64,000 nt of DNA from Streptomyces luteolifulvus (GTDB lineage Bacteria > Actinomycetota > Actinomycetes > Streptomycetales > Streptomycetaceae), in NCBI RefSeq assembly GCF_008806595.1, contig NZ_VZRB01000011.1, positions 101,063 through 165,062 on the forward strand, in the 5' to 3' direction. Numbering within the stretch: the first letter of the stretch is position 1; every line of letters begins with the position of its first letter. Positions 32,513 through 44,904 of the stretch are shown in pieces. The notes beneath the pieces were generated by a model, which was given only the letters and a program-made list of their open reading frames with translations, searched no databases and had not been told where the DNA came from. The position numbers and the translations under genes were made by a program.

Positions 32513-33649
32513 TCACGGTCGTACCTCTTCCTCGTCCGCCGCCAGGACGTACGCCGTCTGTTCGGGTGGTGGGCCGCCGTCGCGGTGTACGAGATCGCCG
32601 ACGAGGCCCTCGACGACCTCCTCCACGAGGATGTCCGCGCCCCACTTCCCCGTCTCGTCCGGTGTCAGGAGTTCCGCGAGGTCCAGGATGTGGTGGCCGG
32701 CCATGGACGGCAGGCATCTGCCGCGGACCGGGCCGATGGCCGAGGCCCACTCGGCCGGGATCGCCGAGGCCTTCTGGGTCGCGCCGGCCAGTGCGCCCGC
32801 CACCGCCGCCGTGGTGTCGGCGTCGCGGCCCATGTTCACGGCGGTGAGGACGGCCTCCCTGAAGTCGCCGTCGGCTGCGGCGTACGCGCCGAAGGCGAGG
32901 GCGACGGCCTCGGGGGCGAGGTCGGTCCATGGATAGCCGCCGATGACCACGGCGGAGCGGACCGCGCGTTCGCCGCCGTGGGCGACCGCGACGGCCCGGC
33001 GCAGCGAGCGGGCCGTCCAGGAGTCCTCGGGGACGACCGCGAGGGCGGCGGCCACGACCGCGACCGTGGGGGCACCGGCCATCGCCGCGGCGACGCCCGC
33101 CGCGACCGCCTGGCCGCCGTAGATGCCCTCGCCGTCGTGGCTCACCGAGCCGTCGATGGCGACCAGCCGGGCCGCTTCGGCGGGGCGGCCCGCCGCGAAC
33201 ACTCCGAACGGCGCGGCACGCATGGCCAGGCCGTCGCTCCAGGCGTGCCGGTGCTGGGCCGAGATGGGGGCGGCCAGTCCCCGGCGCAGGTTCTCCAGCG
33301 TGCCGCGCTCGCTGAAGCCCGCCCCGCGGAAGGGGCCTTCGGCGCGGTCCGCGATCCACTCGTGCCAGGCCGCCTCCGCATGGGCCGTGGTCAGCGCGGA
33401 GCCGTGCCGGGCCAGTAGCAGGCCCGAGAAGATCGCGTACTCGGTGTCGTCGGTGCCCGCGGGGTGCTCGGCGACGTACCCGGTGATACGGCCCCAGCGG
33501 GTGCGGATCTCGGAGGGCTTCAGGTTCTCGGCCGGCGCCCCGAGGGCGTCCCCGACGGCGAGGCCGAGCAGCGCGCCGCGCGCCCGTTCGCGGAGTTCGG
33601 CGGCGTTCCCGGGCGCCGGGACGGAGGGAATGCAGGCGATCGATGCCAT
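32513..33649 (-). CDS. ADP-ribosylglycohydrolase family protein (ARH-4), first gene of operon
   Basis: 378 aa. All ARH motifs are intact: GALLGLAVGDALGAP, AGTDDTEYAIFSG, SVSHDGEGIYGGQAVAAGVAA and NMGRDADTTAAVAGALAGAT. This is the most canonical of the four paralogues. ATG 33649 follows GAGGAGAGG with suitable spacing. It heads a minus-strand operon running through three more ARH genes, a kinase, a CoA-transferase and a CoA lyase. Its promoter must lie in 33650-33921, shared with the divergent VIT1 gene. Confidence 0.88.
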   Translation of the reverse strand: MASIACIPSVPAPGNAAELRERARGALLGLAVGDALGAPAENLKPSEIRTRWGRITGYVAEHPAGTDDTEYAIFSGLLLARHGSALTTAHAEAAWHEWIADRAEGPFRGAGFSERGTLENLRRGLAAPISAQHRHAWSDGLAMRAAPFGVFAAGRPAEAARLVAIDGSVSHDGEGIYGGQAVAAGVAAAMAGAPTVAVVAAALAVVPEDSWTARSLRRAVAVAHGGERAVRSAVVIGGYPWTDLAPEAVALAFGAYAAADGDFREAVLTAVNMGRDADTTAAVAGALAGATQKASAIPAEWASAIGPVRGRCLPSMAGHHILDLAELLTPDETGKWGADILVEEVVEGLVGDLVHRDGGPPPEQTAYVLAADEEEVRP

Positions 33650-33803
33650 ACGCGGCCTCTCCTCTCAAGGGCGCGGATTCCTCGCGGATCCCTTTGCGGA
33701 ACTGTCCCCCGGCACGGTGTTCACCGCAGCCTCATGGGCCCCGGAGTCACCCGGTCGACATTTGCGCGCGGGTCGCAACGGATGAGCGGAGAAGGGTAAA
33801 AGC

Positions 33804-33822
33804 GCAGGTTAGCCCAGCCTTT
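33804..33822. promoter_or_regulatory. Distal iron-box-like site
   Basis: GCAGGTTAGCCCAGCCTTT matches 12 of 19 positions of the IdeR/DmdR consensus TTAGGTTAGGCTAACCTAA, with AGGTTAG contiguous. 100 bases upstream of the VIT1 start. Confidence 0.35.
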
Positions 33823-33889
33823 CCTTGCTGGCGGAAGGGAATGTCACGGCGTACGGTGAGCATTGTCGAAAAGTAGAAACTGTCCAAAC

Positions 33890-33908
33890 TTAGCTTTGGC
33901 TAAGCTCT
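33890..33908. promoter_or_regulatory. Proximal iron-box-like site (DmdR/IdeR type)
   Basis: TTAGCTTTGGCTAAGCTCT matches 14 of 19 positions of the IdeR/DmdR consensus and contains a perfect CTTAGC/GCTAAG inverted repeat (33889-33904, 4-base spacer). It ends 13 bases before the VIT1 start codon, just upstream of the ribosome binding site. Confidence 0.55.
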
Positions 33909-33921
33909 CCTGGGGGACCGC

Positions 33922-34653
33922 ATGGCGATCATCGACACCGAGGCCTCGCTGCACGAGGCGCACCGCGACAACCACACCCACCGGGATGTGAACGGCGGCT
34001 GGCTGCGCCCCGCCGTCTTCGGTGCGATGGACGGTCTGGTCTCCAACCTCGCCCTCATGACCGGTGTCGCGGGCGGCTCCGTCGGCCGTCAGGCCATCAT
34101 TCTGACCGGCCTCGCGGGGCTCGCGGCCGGCGCCTTCTCCATGGCCGCCGGCGAGTACACCTCCGTGGCCTCGCAGCGCGAGCTGGTCGAGGCCGAACTG
34201 GATGTGGAGCGGCACGAGCTGAGGAAGCACCCCAAGGACGAGGAGGCCGAGCTCGCCGCGCTCTACGCATCCCGGGGTGTCGAGCCCGCGCTCGCCCGGG
34301 AAGTGGCCCGCCAGCTGTCGAAGGACCCCGAGCAGGCCCTGGAGATACACGCGCGCGAGGAGCTCGGCATCGATCCCGGCGATCTGCCCTCGCCGCTGGT
34401 CGCGGCCGTGTCGTCGTTCGGCGCCTTCGGGCTCGGCGCCCTGCTGCCCGTGCTGCCGTATCTCCTGGGAGCCGTCGCGCTGTGGCCCGCCGTGCTGCTG
34501 GCGCTCGCGGGGCTGTTCGGGTGCGGTGCGGTGGTGGCCAGGGTGACGGCGCGGAGCTGGTGGTTCAGCGGTCTGCGGCAGCTCGCTCTCGGTGGCGCGG
34601 CGGCCGGTGTGACGTACGCCCTGGGCAGCTTGTTCGGAACGGCCGTAGGATAG
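33922..34653 (+). CDS. VIT1/CCC1 family iron/manganese transporter
   Basis: 243 aa. Members move Fe2+ or Mn2+ out of the cytosol. The cytoplasmic N-terminus is short, then WLRPAVFGAMDGLVSNLALMTGVAGG (first membrane helix with the conserved Asp-Gly), LTGLAGLAAGAFSMAAGEYTSV (Met and Glu typical of the ion path), a hydrophilic helical hairpin rich in Glu (RELVEAELDVERHELRKHPKDEEAELAAL) that binds metals in VIT1, and three more helices. GGGGG ends 5 bases before ATG 33922. Two iron-box-like sequences upstream suggest iron-dependent control. Confidence 0.92.
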   Translation: MAIIDTEASLHEAHRDNHTHRDVNGGWLRPAVFGAMDGLVSNLALMTGVAGGSVGRQAIILTGLAGLAAGAFSMAAGEYTSVASQRELVEAELDVERHELRKHPKDEEAELAALYASRGVEPALAREVARQLSKDPEQALEIHAREELGIDPGDLPSPLVAAVSSFGAFGLGALLPVLPYLLGAVALWPAVLLALAGLFGCGAVVARVTARSWWFSGLRQLALGGAAAGVTYALGSLFGTAVG

Positions 34654-34663
34654 GCCGTCCGGA

Positions 34664-34687
34664 ACTTATGCGTGGGACCGCATAAGT
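34664..34687. other. AT-rich inverted repeat after the VIT1 gene
   Basis: Perfect 9-bp arms ACTTATGCG (34664-34672) and CGCATAAGT (34679-34687), 6-base spacer. It begins 10 bases after the VIT1 stop, so it may be a terminator, but its AT-rich arms are more like a protein-binding palindrome. The rest of the 368-base gap up to gltB holds a GlnR-like site and no convincing gene. Confidence 0.45.
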
Positions 34688-34931
34688 AGCCGTTACTCAC
34701 TGGTTTCGAACGATTAACCACTGGGCATGAGCCGTAAGCGCTGTGGGCAATGAGGCCTGCCGCGCATCCGTGGGATGGGCGACGACGCTCCCCCTGCCAC
34801 CGGTCCGACGGACACCGATCTGTCCGCCTCGGTCCCCATAGCTTTCACCGCCCCGTGCGGTACCCCGCCGTCACCCCGCGGCGTCCGCATGTTGGAACGG
34901 AGTATCCGCTTCCCGAGAACCGCTCCATGAT

Positions 34932-34947
34932 GTAACCTGCACGAAAT
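34932..34947 (+). promoter_or_regulatory. GlnR-box-like site upstream of gltB
   Basis: GTAAC, six bases, GAAAT: nearly identical to the actinomycete GlnR pattern gTnAC-n6-GaAAc, with one mismatch at the last base. It lies 74 bases before ATG 35022. Only a single a-b pair is seen. Confidence 0.45.
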
Positions 34948-35021
34948 TTCTCACCATACGCAGAGGGCCAACGTCGTCCCTCGGCACTTGCATATGCCAG
35001 ATGACGACGACGGGAGAGCCG

Positions 35022-39621
<4,600 letters not shown>

Positions 39622-39629
<8 letters not shown>

Positions 39630-41085
39630 TCCCAAGGGCTTTCTCAACCACGGCCGCGAGGTCGCCACGTCCCGCCCGGTCGAGGTGCGCCTCAAGGACT
39701 GGAACGAGGTCTACGTCCCCGGCTCCCTGCTGCCGATCATCAGCAAGCAGGCCAGCCGGTGCATGGACTGCGGCATCCCGTTCTGCCACAACGGCTGTCC
39801 GCTGGGGAACCTGATCCCCGAGTGGAACGACTACGCCTACCGCGAGGACTGGGGGGCCGCCTCCGAGCGGCTGCACGCCACCAACAACTTCCCGGAGTTC
39901 ACCGGCCGCCTGTGCCCCGCTCCCTGTGAGTCGGCGTGTGTGCTCGGCATCAACCAGCCGGCCGTCACCATCAAGAACGTCGAGGTCTCGATCATCGACA
40001 AGGCGTGGGAGACCGGTGACGTCGCCCCGCAGGCCCCGGAGCGCCTGTCCGGCAAGACGGTCGCGGTCATCGGCTCGGGCCCGGCGGGCCTGGCCGCCGC
40101 GCAGCAGCTCACGCGGGCCGGCCACACGGTCGCGGTGTACGAGCGCGCGGACCGCGTCGGCGGCCTCCTGCGCTACGGCATCCCCGAGTTCAAGATGGAG
40201 AAGCGGCACATCAACCGCCGTATCGAGCAGATGCGCGCGGAGGGCACCCGCTTCCGCACCGGCATCGAGATCGGCCGCGACCTCAAGGCGACCGACCTGA
40301 AGAAGCGGTACGACGCGGTCGTCATCGCCGCCGGTGCAACGACCGCCCGTGACCTCCCGGCCCCCGGGCGTGAGCTGACCGGCATCTACCAGGCCATGGA
40401 GTACCTGCCGCTGGCCAACAAGGTCCAGGAGGGCGACTACGTCACCGCTCCGATCTCGGCCGAGGGCAAGCATGTCGTGGTCATCGGCGGCGGCGACACC
40501 GGCGCGGACTGCGTGGGCACCGCCCACCGCCAGGGCGCTGCCTCGGTCACGCAGCTGGAGATCATGCCCCGCCCGAACGACGAGCGGAACCCCGTCGCCC
40601 AGCCCTGGCCGACCTTCCCGATGCTCTACAAGGTGACGAGCGCGCACGAGGAGGGCGGCGAGCGGGTCTACTCCGTCTCCACCACCCACTTCGAGGGCGA
40701 CGAGGACGGCAACGTCCAGTGGCTGCACCTGGTCGAGGTCGAGTTCGTCGACGGCAAGCTGACCCAGAAGCCGGGCACGGAGCGCAAGATCCCCGCCCAG
40801 CTGGTCACCCTGGCCATGGGCTTCACCGGCACGGACCGGGAGAACGGCATGGTGGACCAGTTCGGCCTGGACCTCGACGAGCGTGGCAACATCGCCCGCG
40901 ACACCGACTTCCAGACCAATGTGCCGGGTGTCTTCGTCGCCGGTGACGCCGGCCGCGGCCAGTCCCTCATCGTGTGGGCGATCGCGGAGGGCCGCTCGGC
41001 CGCCCGTGGCGTCGACCGCTTCCTGACCGGCGCCAGCGATCTGCCGGCCCCGATCCGCCCGACGGACCGCTCGCTGATGGTCTGA
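39622..41085 (+). CDS. gltD: Glutamate synthase, small subunit
   Basis: 487 aa NADPH-dependent reductase feeding electrons to GltB. Two low-potential iron-sulphur motifs lie at CMDCGIPFCHNGCPLGN and LCPAPCESACVLG. The FAD-binding GSGPAGLAAAQQL and the NADPH-binding GGGDTGADCVG follow. The C-terminal GDAGRGQSLIVWAIAEGR completes the FAD site. ATG 39622 lies inside the end of gltB, so the two subunits are translationally coupled. A strong hairpin follows. Confidence 0.97.
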
Positions 41086-41130
41086 CGGCACCTCAAGAAC
41101 GTCCCGTACAAAGGCGTACGGAACACAGAC

Positions 41131-41170
41131 GGCGCCTGCCCACAGTCCCCGACCGGACTGGGCAGGCGCC
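41131..41170. terminator. Terminator between convergent gltD and the EPS gene set
   Basis: Perfect 12-bp arms GGCGCCTGCCCA (41131-41142) and complement (41159-41170), extended inside by CAGTCC/GGACTG. It separates two convergent transcripts. Confidence 0.8.
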
Positions 41171-41178
41171 GCCGCCTT

Positions 41179-41889
41179 TCAGCGCGCACTCGCCTTCAGC
41201 CCCTCGAAATTCACGGACGCGTCCTCGGTGTACGCCCCCACCTTCCCCGCCGTGTACGGCCGTTCGGTGTCCGTGAAGGTCACCAGCCGCTTCCCGTCCA
41301 CCCGGACGACGAGCACCGCACCCCGCTGCTCCACCCGCACCGCGTACCATCGGCCGACCGGATACGTCTCGTGCCCCGTCGCCAGGAAGCGCTGGCCGCC
41401 CGGATACGCCGGGTCCCGTTTGCCGAGTTCCCAGCCGTTGGGCTTCAGGGTGATGTAGTAGAAGTGCTCCGGGTCGGTGTACGCCCAGACCAGCCAGGGC
41501 ACTTCCCAGGGGTTCGGGTCGGGGTCGCGCAGCTGCCGTTCGGTCCGCATCCGGGCGTCGTAGCGCAGGTCTGCGTACGAGGCGGTGCTCACCACCAGCC
41601 CGGCGTGGGTGGTGCCCGGGTCCTCGGCCCGCCTCGGCGACAGGGTCAGCGCGTCGTCGTCGCCCGCGTTGGTGCCGTGGCCGTTGAACACCGAGAACCA
41701 GCGGCCGTGCGTCGAACCGTCGGCCCAGGGCCTGAGCGGTGGGGCCTTCTCCGACTGGCACCGGCTCAGCGTGCCCGCCAGGACGGCGGTCAGCGCGAGA
41801 GCCAGTGCCACGGCGGCAAGGGCCCGGCCCCTGCGCCCCCGCGGAACCGGAGGGATCCGTCTGCGGGGGCGCAGGAGTGGCGGTGTCAT
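41179..41889 (-). CDS. Membrane-anchored LamG/DUF1080-like sugar-binding protein
   Basis: 236 aa. A basic N-terminus and one hydrophobic segment (ALAAVALALALTAVLAGTL) anchor or export the protein. The rest looks like a concanavalin-type beta-sandwich related to DUF1080/LamG: WFSVFNGHGTN, LVWAYTDPEHFYYITLKPNGWELGKRD, YPVGRWYAVRVEQRGAVLVVRVDGKRLVTFTD, VGAYTEDASVNFEGL. No catalytic residues are obvious, so a carbohydrate-binding role is the best guess. Coupled (ATGA overlap) to the UDP-GlcNAc 2-epimerase gene. Confidence 0.72.
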   Translation of the reverse strand: MTPPLLRPRRRIPPVPRGRRGRALAAVALALALTAVLAGTLSRCQSEKAPPLRPWADGSTHGRWFSVFNGHGTNAGDDDALTLSPRRAEDPGTTHAGLVVSTASYADLRYDARMRTERQLRDPDPNPWEVPWLVWAYTDPEHFYYITLKPNGWELGKRDPAYPGGQRFLATGHETYPVGRWYAVRVEQRGAVLVVRVDGKRLVTFTDTERPYTAGKVGAYTEDASVNFEGLKASAR

Positions 41890-43049
41890 GCAGTCGAGTA
41901 TGGCCCGGGGGCGCTCACGGTGACCGGCACATCGGCGGCGAAGTCCTCGGCCAGCTGGGCCAGGACGCGTGCGGCGGCCCGCCCGTCGCCGAACGGGTTG
42001 CCCGCGCCCGCCATCCGCCGGTACTGGGCCGCGTCGTCGAGCAGTTCCCCGGCGGCGTCCACGATGGTCTCCGGATCGGTGCCGATCAGCCGGGCGGCAC
42101 CGGCCTCGACCGCCTCGGGGCGCTCGGTGGTGGTGCGCAGGACCAGCGCCGGCTTGCTCAGGCTCGGTGCCTCCTCCTGGATGCCGCCGGAGTCGGTGAG
42201 GACGAGGTCGCACTCTGCGAGCGTGGCCGCGAAGTCCACGTACCCGAGCGGTTCGACCAGCGAAATGCCCTGGTGGCCTTCGAGTTCGGGCAGCAGCGCC
42301 TCCCGGACGGCCGGGCTCTTGTGCAGGGGCAGCACGATCTCCACGTCCCCGCGCCCGGCGAGCCGGCGCAGCGCCCGGCCCATGCCGCGCATCCGCTCGC
42401 CCTGGTTCTCCCGGCGGTGCAGGGTGACCAGGATGCGCCGGGCGCCGGTGCGGAACGCGGAGTTGCCGGTGCCCTCGGCCAGCACCCACAGCAGGTTGTC
42501 GATCACCGTGTTGCCGGTGGTGAAGACCTGCTCCTGCGGAACACCCTCGTCCGTCAGATGCCGGGCCGCACGCGGTGTCGGGGCGAAGTGCCAGCGTGCG
42601 ATGCGCCCGATCAGGCTGCGGTTGAGCTCCTCCGGGAAGGGGTTGTCGATGACGCCGGTGCGCAGTCCGGCCTCGACATGGGCGACCGGGATCTTCTCGT
42701 AGAAGGCGGCCAGGGCGCCGGCCAGCGCGGTGGTCGTGTCCCCCTGCACCACGACCAGGTCGGGCCGCTGCTCGCGCATCACCTCGCCGAGGTCGGCCAC
42801 CAGACGGGCGGTCAGGTCCGACAACTCCTGGCGGCTGCGCATCACGTCGAGCGAGACCCGGACGTCGACGCCCAGCAGGTCCAGCATCTGGTGCAGCATC
42901 TCGCGGTGCTGGCCGGTGGTGACGACGAGCGGCTCGAACTGGGTGCCGGTCGCCATCGCCCGCGCCACCGGCGCCAGTTTGATCGCTTCCGGCCGGGTCC
43001 CGAGCACCAGCATGGCGCGTACGGGCACGACTGACGTGTGAGTGGACAT
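41886..43049 (-). CDS. wecB: UDP-N-acetylglucosamine 2-epimerase (non-hydrolysing)
   Basis: 387 aa. Interconverts UDP-GlcNAc and UDP-ManNAc, supplying ManNAc units for surface polymers. Motifs are VLGTRPEAIKLAPV, VVQGDTTTALAGALAA, VAHVEAGLRTG, VTLHRRENQGER, and LTDSGGIQEEAPSLSKPAL with the catalytic acids. ATG 43049 is set by AAGGGGGG 4 bases upstream; the open frame continues but has no such site. It is 126 bases downstream of the GT2 gene on the same strand. Confidence 0.94.
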   Translation of the reverse strand: MSTHTSVVPVRAMLVLGTRPEAIKLAPVARAMATGTQFEPLVVTTGQHREMLHQMLDLLGVDVRVSLDVMRSRQELSDLTARLVADLGEVMREQRPDLVVVQGDTTTALAGALAAFYEKIPVAHVEAGLRTGVIDNPFPEELNRSLIGRIARWHFAPTPRAARHLTDEGVPQEQVFTTGNTVIDNLLWVLAEGTGNSAFRTGARRILVTLHRRENQGERMRGMGRALRRLAGRGDVEIVLPLHKSPAVREALLPELEGHQGISLVEPLGYVDFAATLAECDLVLTDSGGIQEEAPSLSKPALVLRTTTERPEAVEAGAARLIGTDPETIVDAAGELLDDAAQYRRMAGAGNPFGDGRAAARVLAQLAEDFAADVPVTVSAPGPYSTA

Positions 43050-43175
43050 GGTGCCCCCCTTGGGCATGCGCGGTCCCCCCGGACCGCGTGAAGATGAGAA
43101 GTGAAGATGAGAAGTAAGGAGAGATACGAGGCGCACGTACGACACGGAGGCGGGCGTGGTACGCCCGCGGAGACC

Positions 43176-44429
43176 TCAGGTGCGCGCGGTCTTCAGCCAG
43201 GTGCGCCTGCCGGTGAGCATCCGCGCGAAGCCCCACCAGCCGGCGGCGAACCAGATGTAGCCGTAGAAGACGAAGACATGCGCGAGCAGCACCGAGCGCA
43301 CCAGACCGAGGTCCCGCTCCCGCTTGGCGTACACGAAGCCGTACGCGTAGGCGGCCGTGAACGAGAGCAGATACGGGCCGAGCAGCCACATGGGCGAGAC
43401 GAGCGGGTGTCCCACCTGGACGGAGGCCACGGTGGTGGCGCCCAGGGCGACGAGGAAGGACACGGGCAGCAGCGAGGTGAGCAGGATGAGCACCGGGCTG
43501 GAGAGATGGTAGAGGAGGTCGAGCGCTGCCCGGGCCGGCACGTCCCGCAGGATGAGCGGGACGAGACCGGCCGACTGCAGATGGCCCTGGAACCAGCGGG
43601 ATCGCTGGCGGACCAGGCGCCGCAGGCTGAGCACGGCCTGCTGGGAGACCGCGGCGGTGGTGCAGTGCTGGTTGGTCCAGCCCTTGGAAATCAGCCGCAC
43701 TCCGAGGTCGAGGTCCTCGGTGAGGCTGTCGCTCCATGGGCCGGCGCCATCCATGGCGTTCAGCGTGTTGAGCGCCGACAGCCTCATGAACTGCCCGTTG
43801 CCGCCCATGCCCACGCTGCCGATGAAGCGGCGCGCGCTCTGGAACACGTCGCCGTAGACGACGAACTCCATGTCCTGCATACGGGCGAGCAGTCCCAGGT
43901 GCCGGTTGTACATACGGACGCAGACCTGGACCGCGCCCGTACGCGGGTCGTCGAAGAAGGGGTCGACCGACTGCACGATGTGCGGGTCGAGCCGCCCGTC
44001 CGCGTCGACGACGCAGAGGATCACATCGGCGGGATCGCGGCCGGTGAGCAGCCCGGACTCCCTGAGGTGCCGCACCCCGTCGTTCAGTGCGGCGCCCTTG
44101 CCCCGGCGCGCGTTCGGCGGGGTGCGCCGGTGCACCCGGACCAGCCGTGGGTCGGCTGCCAGCGCGATCTCGGCGGTGCGGTCGTCCGACCCGTCGTCGA
44201 TGACCAGCGCCATGAAATTCCCGGCGGGCAGCGAGGTGATACGCGCCAGGCTTTCGGAGAGCACTTTCTCCTCATTGAGACACGCCAGCAGGAATACGTA
44301 GAAGCGTTCCCGGCGCTCCGTTCTGGAACGCCGAATTCTGCGTCGGGAGAGCAGGAACAGGCTTGTGTTGTAACAGCCGGCCATGACGATCAAGGTGATG
44401 CTCGACCAGAGGAGCAGCTCAATGATCAT
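43176..44429 (-). CDS. Processive family 2 glycosyltransferase (membrane)
   Basis: 417 aa. An N-terminal transmembrane helix (LLLWSSITLIVMAGCY) is followed by a GT-A domain: VIDDGSDDRT (UDP binding), VVDADGRLD, DSLTEDLDLGVRL (catalytic ED) and RQRSRWFQGH, the QxxRW-type motif of processive synthases such as PgaC, BcsA and hyaluronan synthase. Four C-terminal membrane helices complete the export channel type. A linear beta-linked polymer, most likely of N-acetylated hexosamine given the neighbouring WecB, is inferred. Overlaps the small membrane gene upstream by 11 bases. Confidence 0.9.
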   Translation of the reverse strand: MIIELLLWSSITLIVMAGCYNTSLFLLSRRRIRRSRTERRERFYVFLLACLNEEKVLSESLARITSLPAGNFMALVIDDGSDDRTAEIALAADPRLVRVHRRTPPNARRGKGAALNDGVRHLRESGLLTGRDPADVILCVVDADGRLDPHIVQSVDPFFDDPRTGAVQVCVRMYNRHLGLLARMQDMEFVVYGDVFQSARRFIGSVGMGGNGQFMRLSALNTLNAMDGAGPWSDSLTEDLDLGVRLISKGWTNQHCTTAAVSQQAVLSLRRLVRQRSRWFQGHLQSAGLVPLILRDVPARAALDLLYHLSSPVLILLTSLLPVSFLVALGATTVASVQVGHPLVSPMWLLGPYLLSFTAAYAYGFVYAKRERDLGLVRSVLLAHVFVFYGYIWFAAGWWGFARMLTGRRTWLKTART

Positions 44430-44655
44430 GGCCGCTCCCGGATCTGACCTGCGCGTTCGCCGGAACTCCGGGTGCGCGCCGCCGTATCCGGGTCCGGGCC
44501 AGCAGTATCAGACAGGCCGTCAGGCAGTAGAGCAGGAATCCGGCTCCGGCCGTTGCCTGCAGGGCTTTGGCCAAAGGTAGACCCGGCACTGCTTCCGGCG
44601 CGGCCATCGCCCCTGCCAGGGGCAGAAGGGCCCCCAGAGCGGGTCGTCCGTACAT
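44419..44655 (-). CDS. Small membrane protein upstream of the GT2 gene
   Basis: 78 aa. Hydrophobic segments near residues 5-20 (ALGALLPLAGAMAA) and 32-52 (AGAGFLLYCLTACLILLA), then a basic tail. GGGGGG lies 3 bases before ATG 44655, supporting this start over one at 44688. It overlaps the GT2 start, so it is coupled to it. It could be a small partner of the synthase, comparable in position and size to PgaD, but no sequence similarity is claimed. Confidence 0.65.
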   Translation of the reverse strand: MYGRPALGALLPLAGAMAAPEAVPGLPLAKALQATAGAGFLLYCLTACLILLARTRIRRRAPGVPANAQVRSGSGHDH

Positions 44656-44904
44656 TGTCCCCCCACACTTTTCACCGCGCGTCCCCATCGCGCGAAGGTG
44701 AACCTAGCAGACCCCCGGGCCGGCTCAGAAGAGGATCCGGAAAACGGATAAGTGTGATCATCTGATGGGGTTGATGGGGCGCATTCGGCAATCCCGGAAT
44801 TCACCCTGCGCCCCGTTGACACCCTTCTTGATCGCCCACAAGAATCAGTGCCTTCTTGCTGGCAAAAGCCTTTGTCAATGATTGGCAAAGTGGGGGGAAA
44901 CATT
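44656..44904. promoter_or_regulatory. Divergent promoter region of the EPS gene sets
   Basis: 249 bases between the divergent small membrane gene and the deacetylase gene, with lower GC than the surroundings. Both flanking genes have the same G6 ribosome binding site. No clear palindromic operator is seen. Confidence 0.4.

Noticed and set aside
34727..34753. Eight-codon frame MSRKRCGQ before gltB as a leader peptide
   Set aside because: No ribosome binding site and no run of regulatory codons; a chance frame is more likely.
43101..44447. 448-codon plus-strand frame opposite the GT2 gene
   Set aside because: Shadow frame; the minus strand encodes an unmistakable glycosyltransferase with all catalytic motifs.
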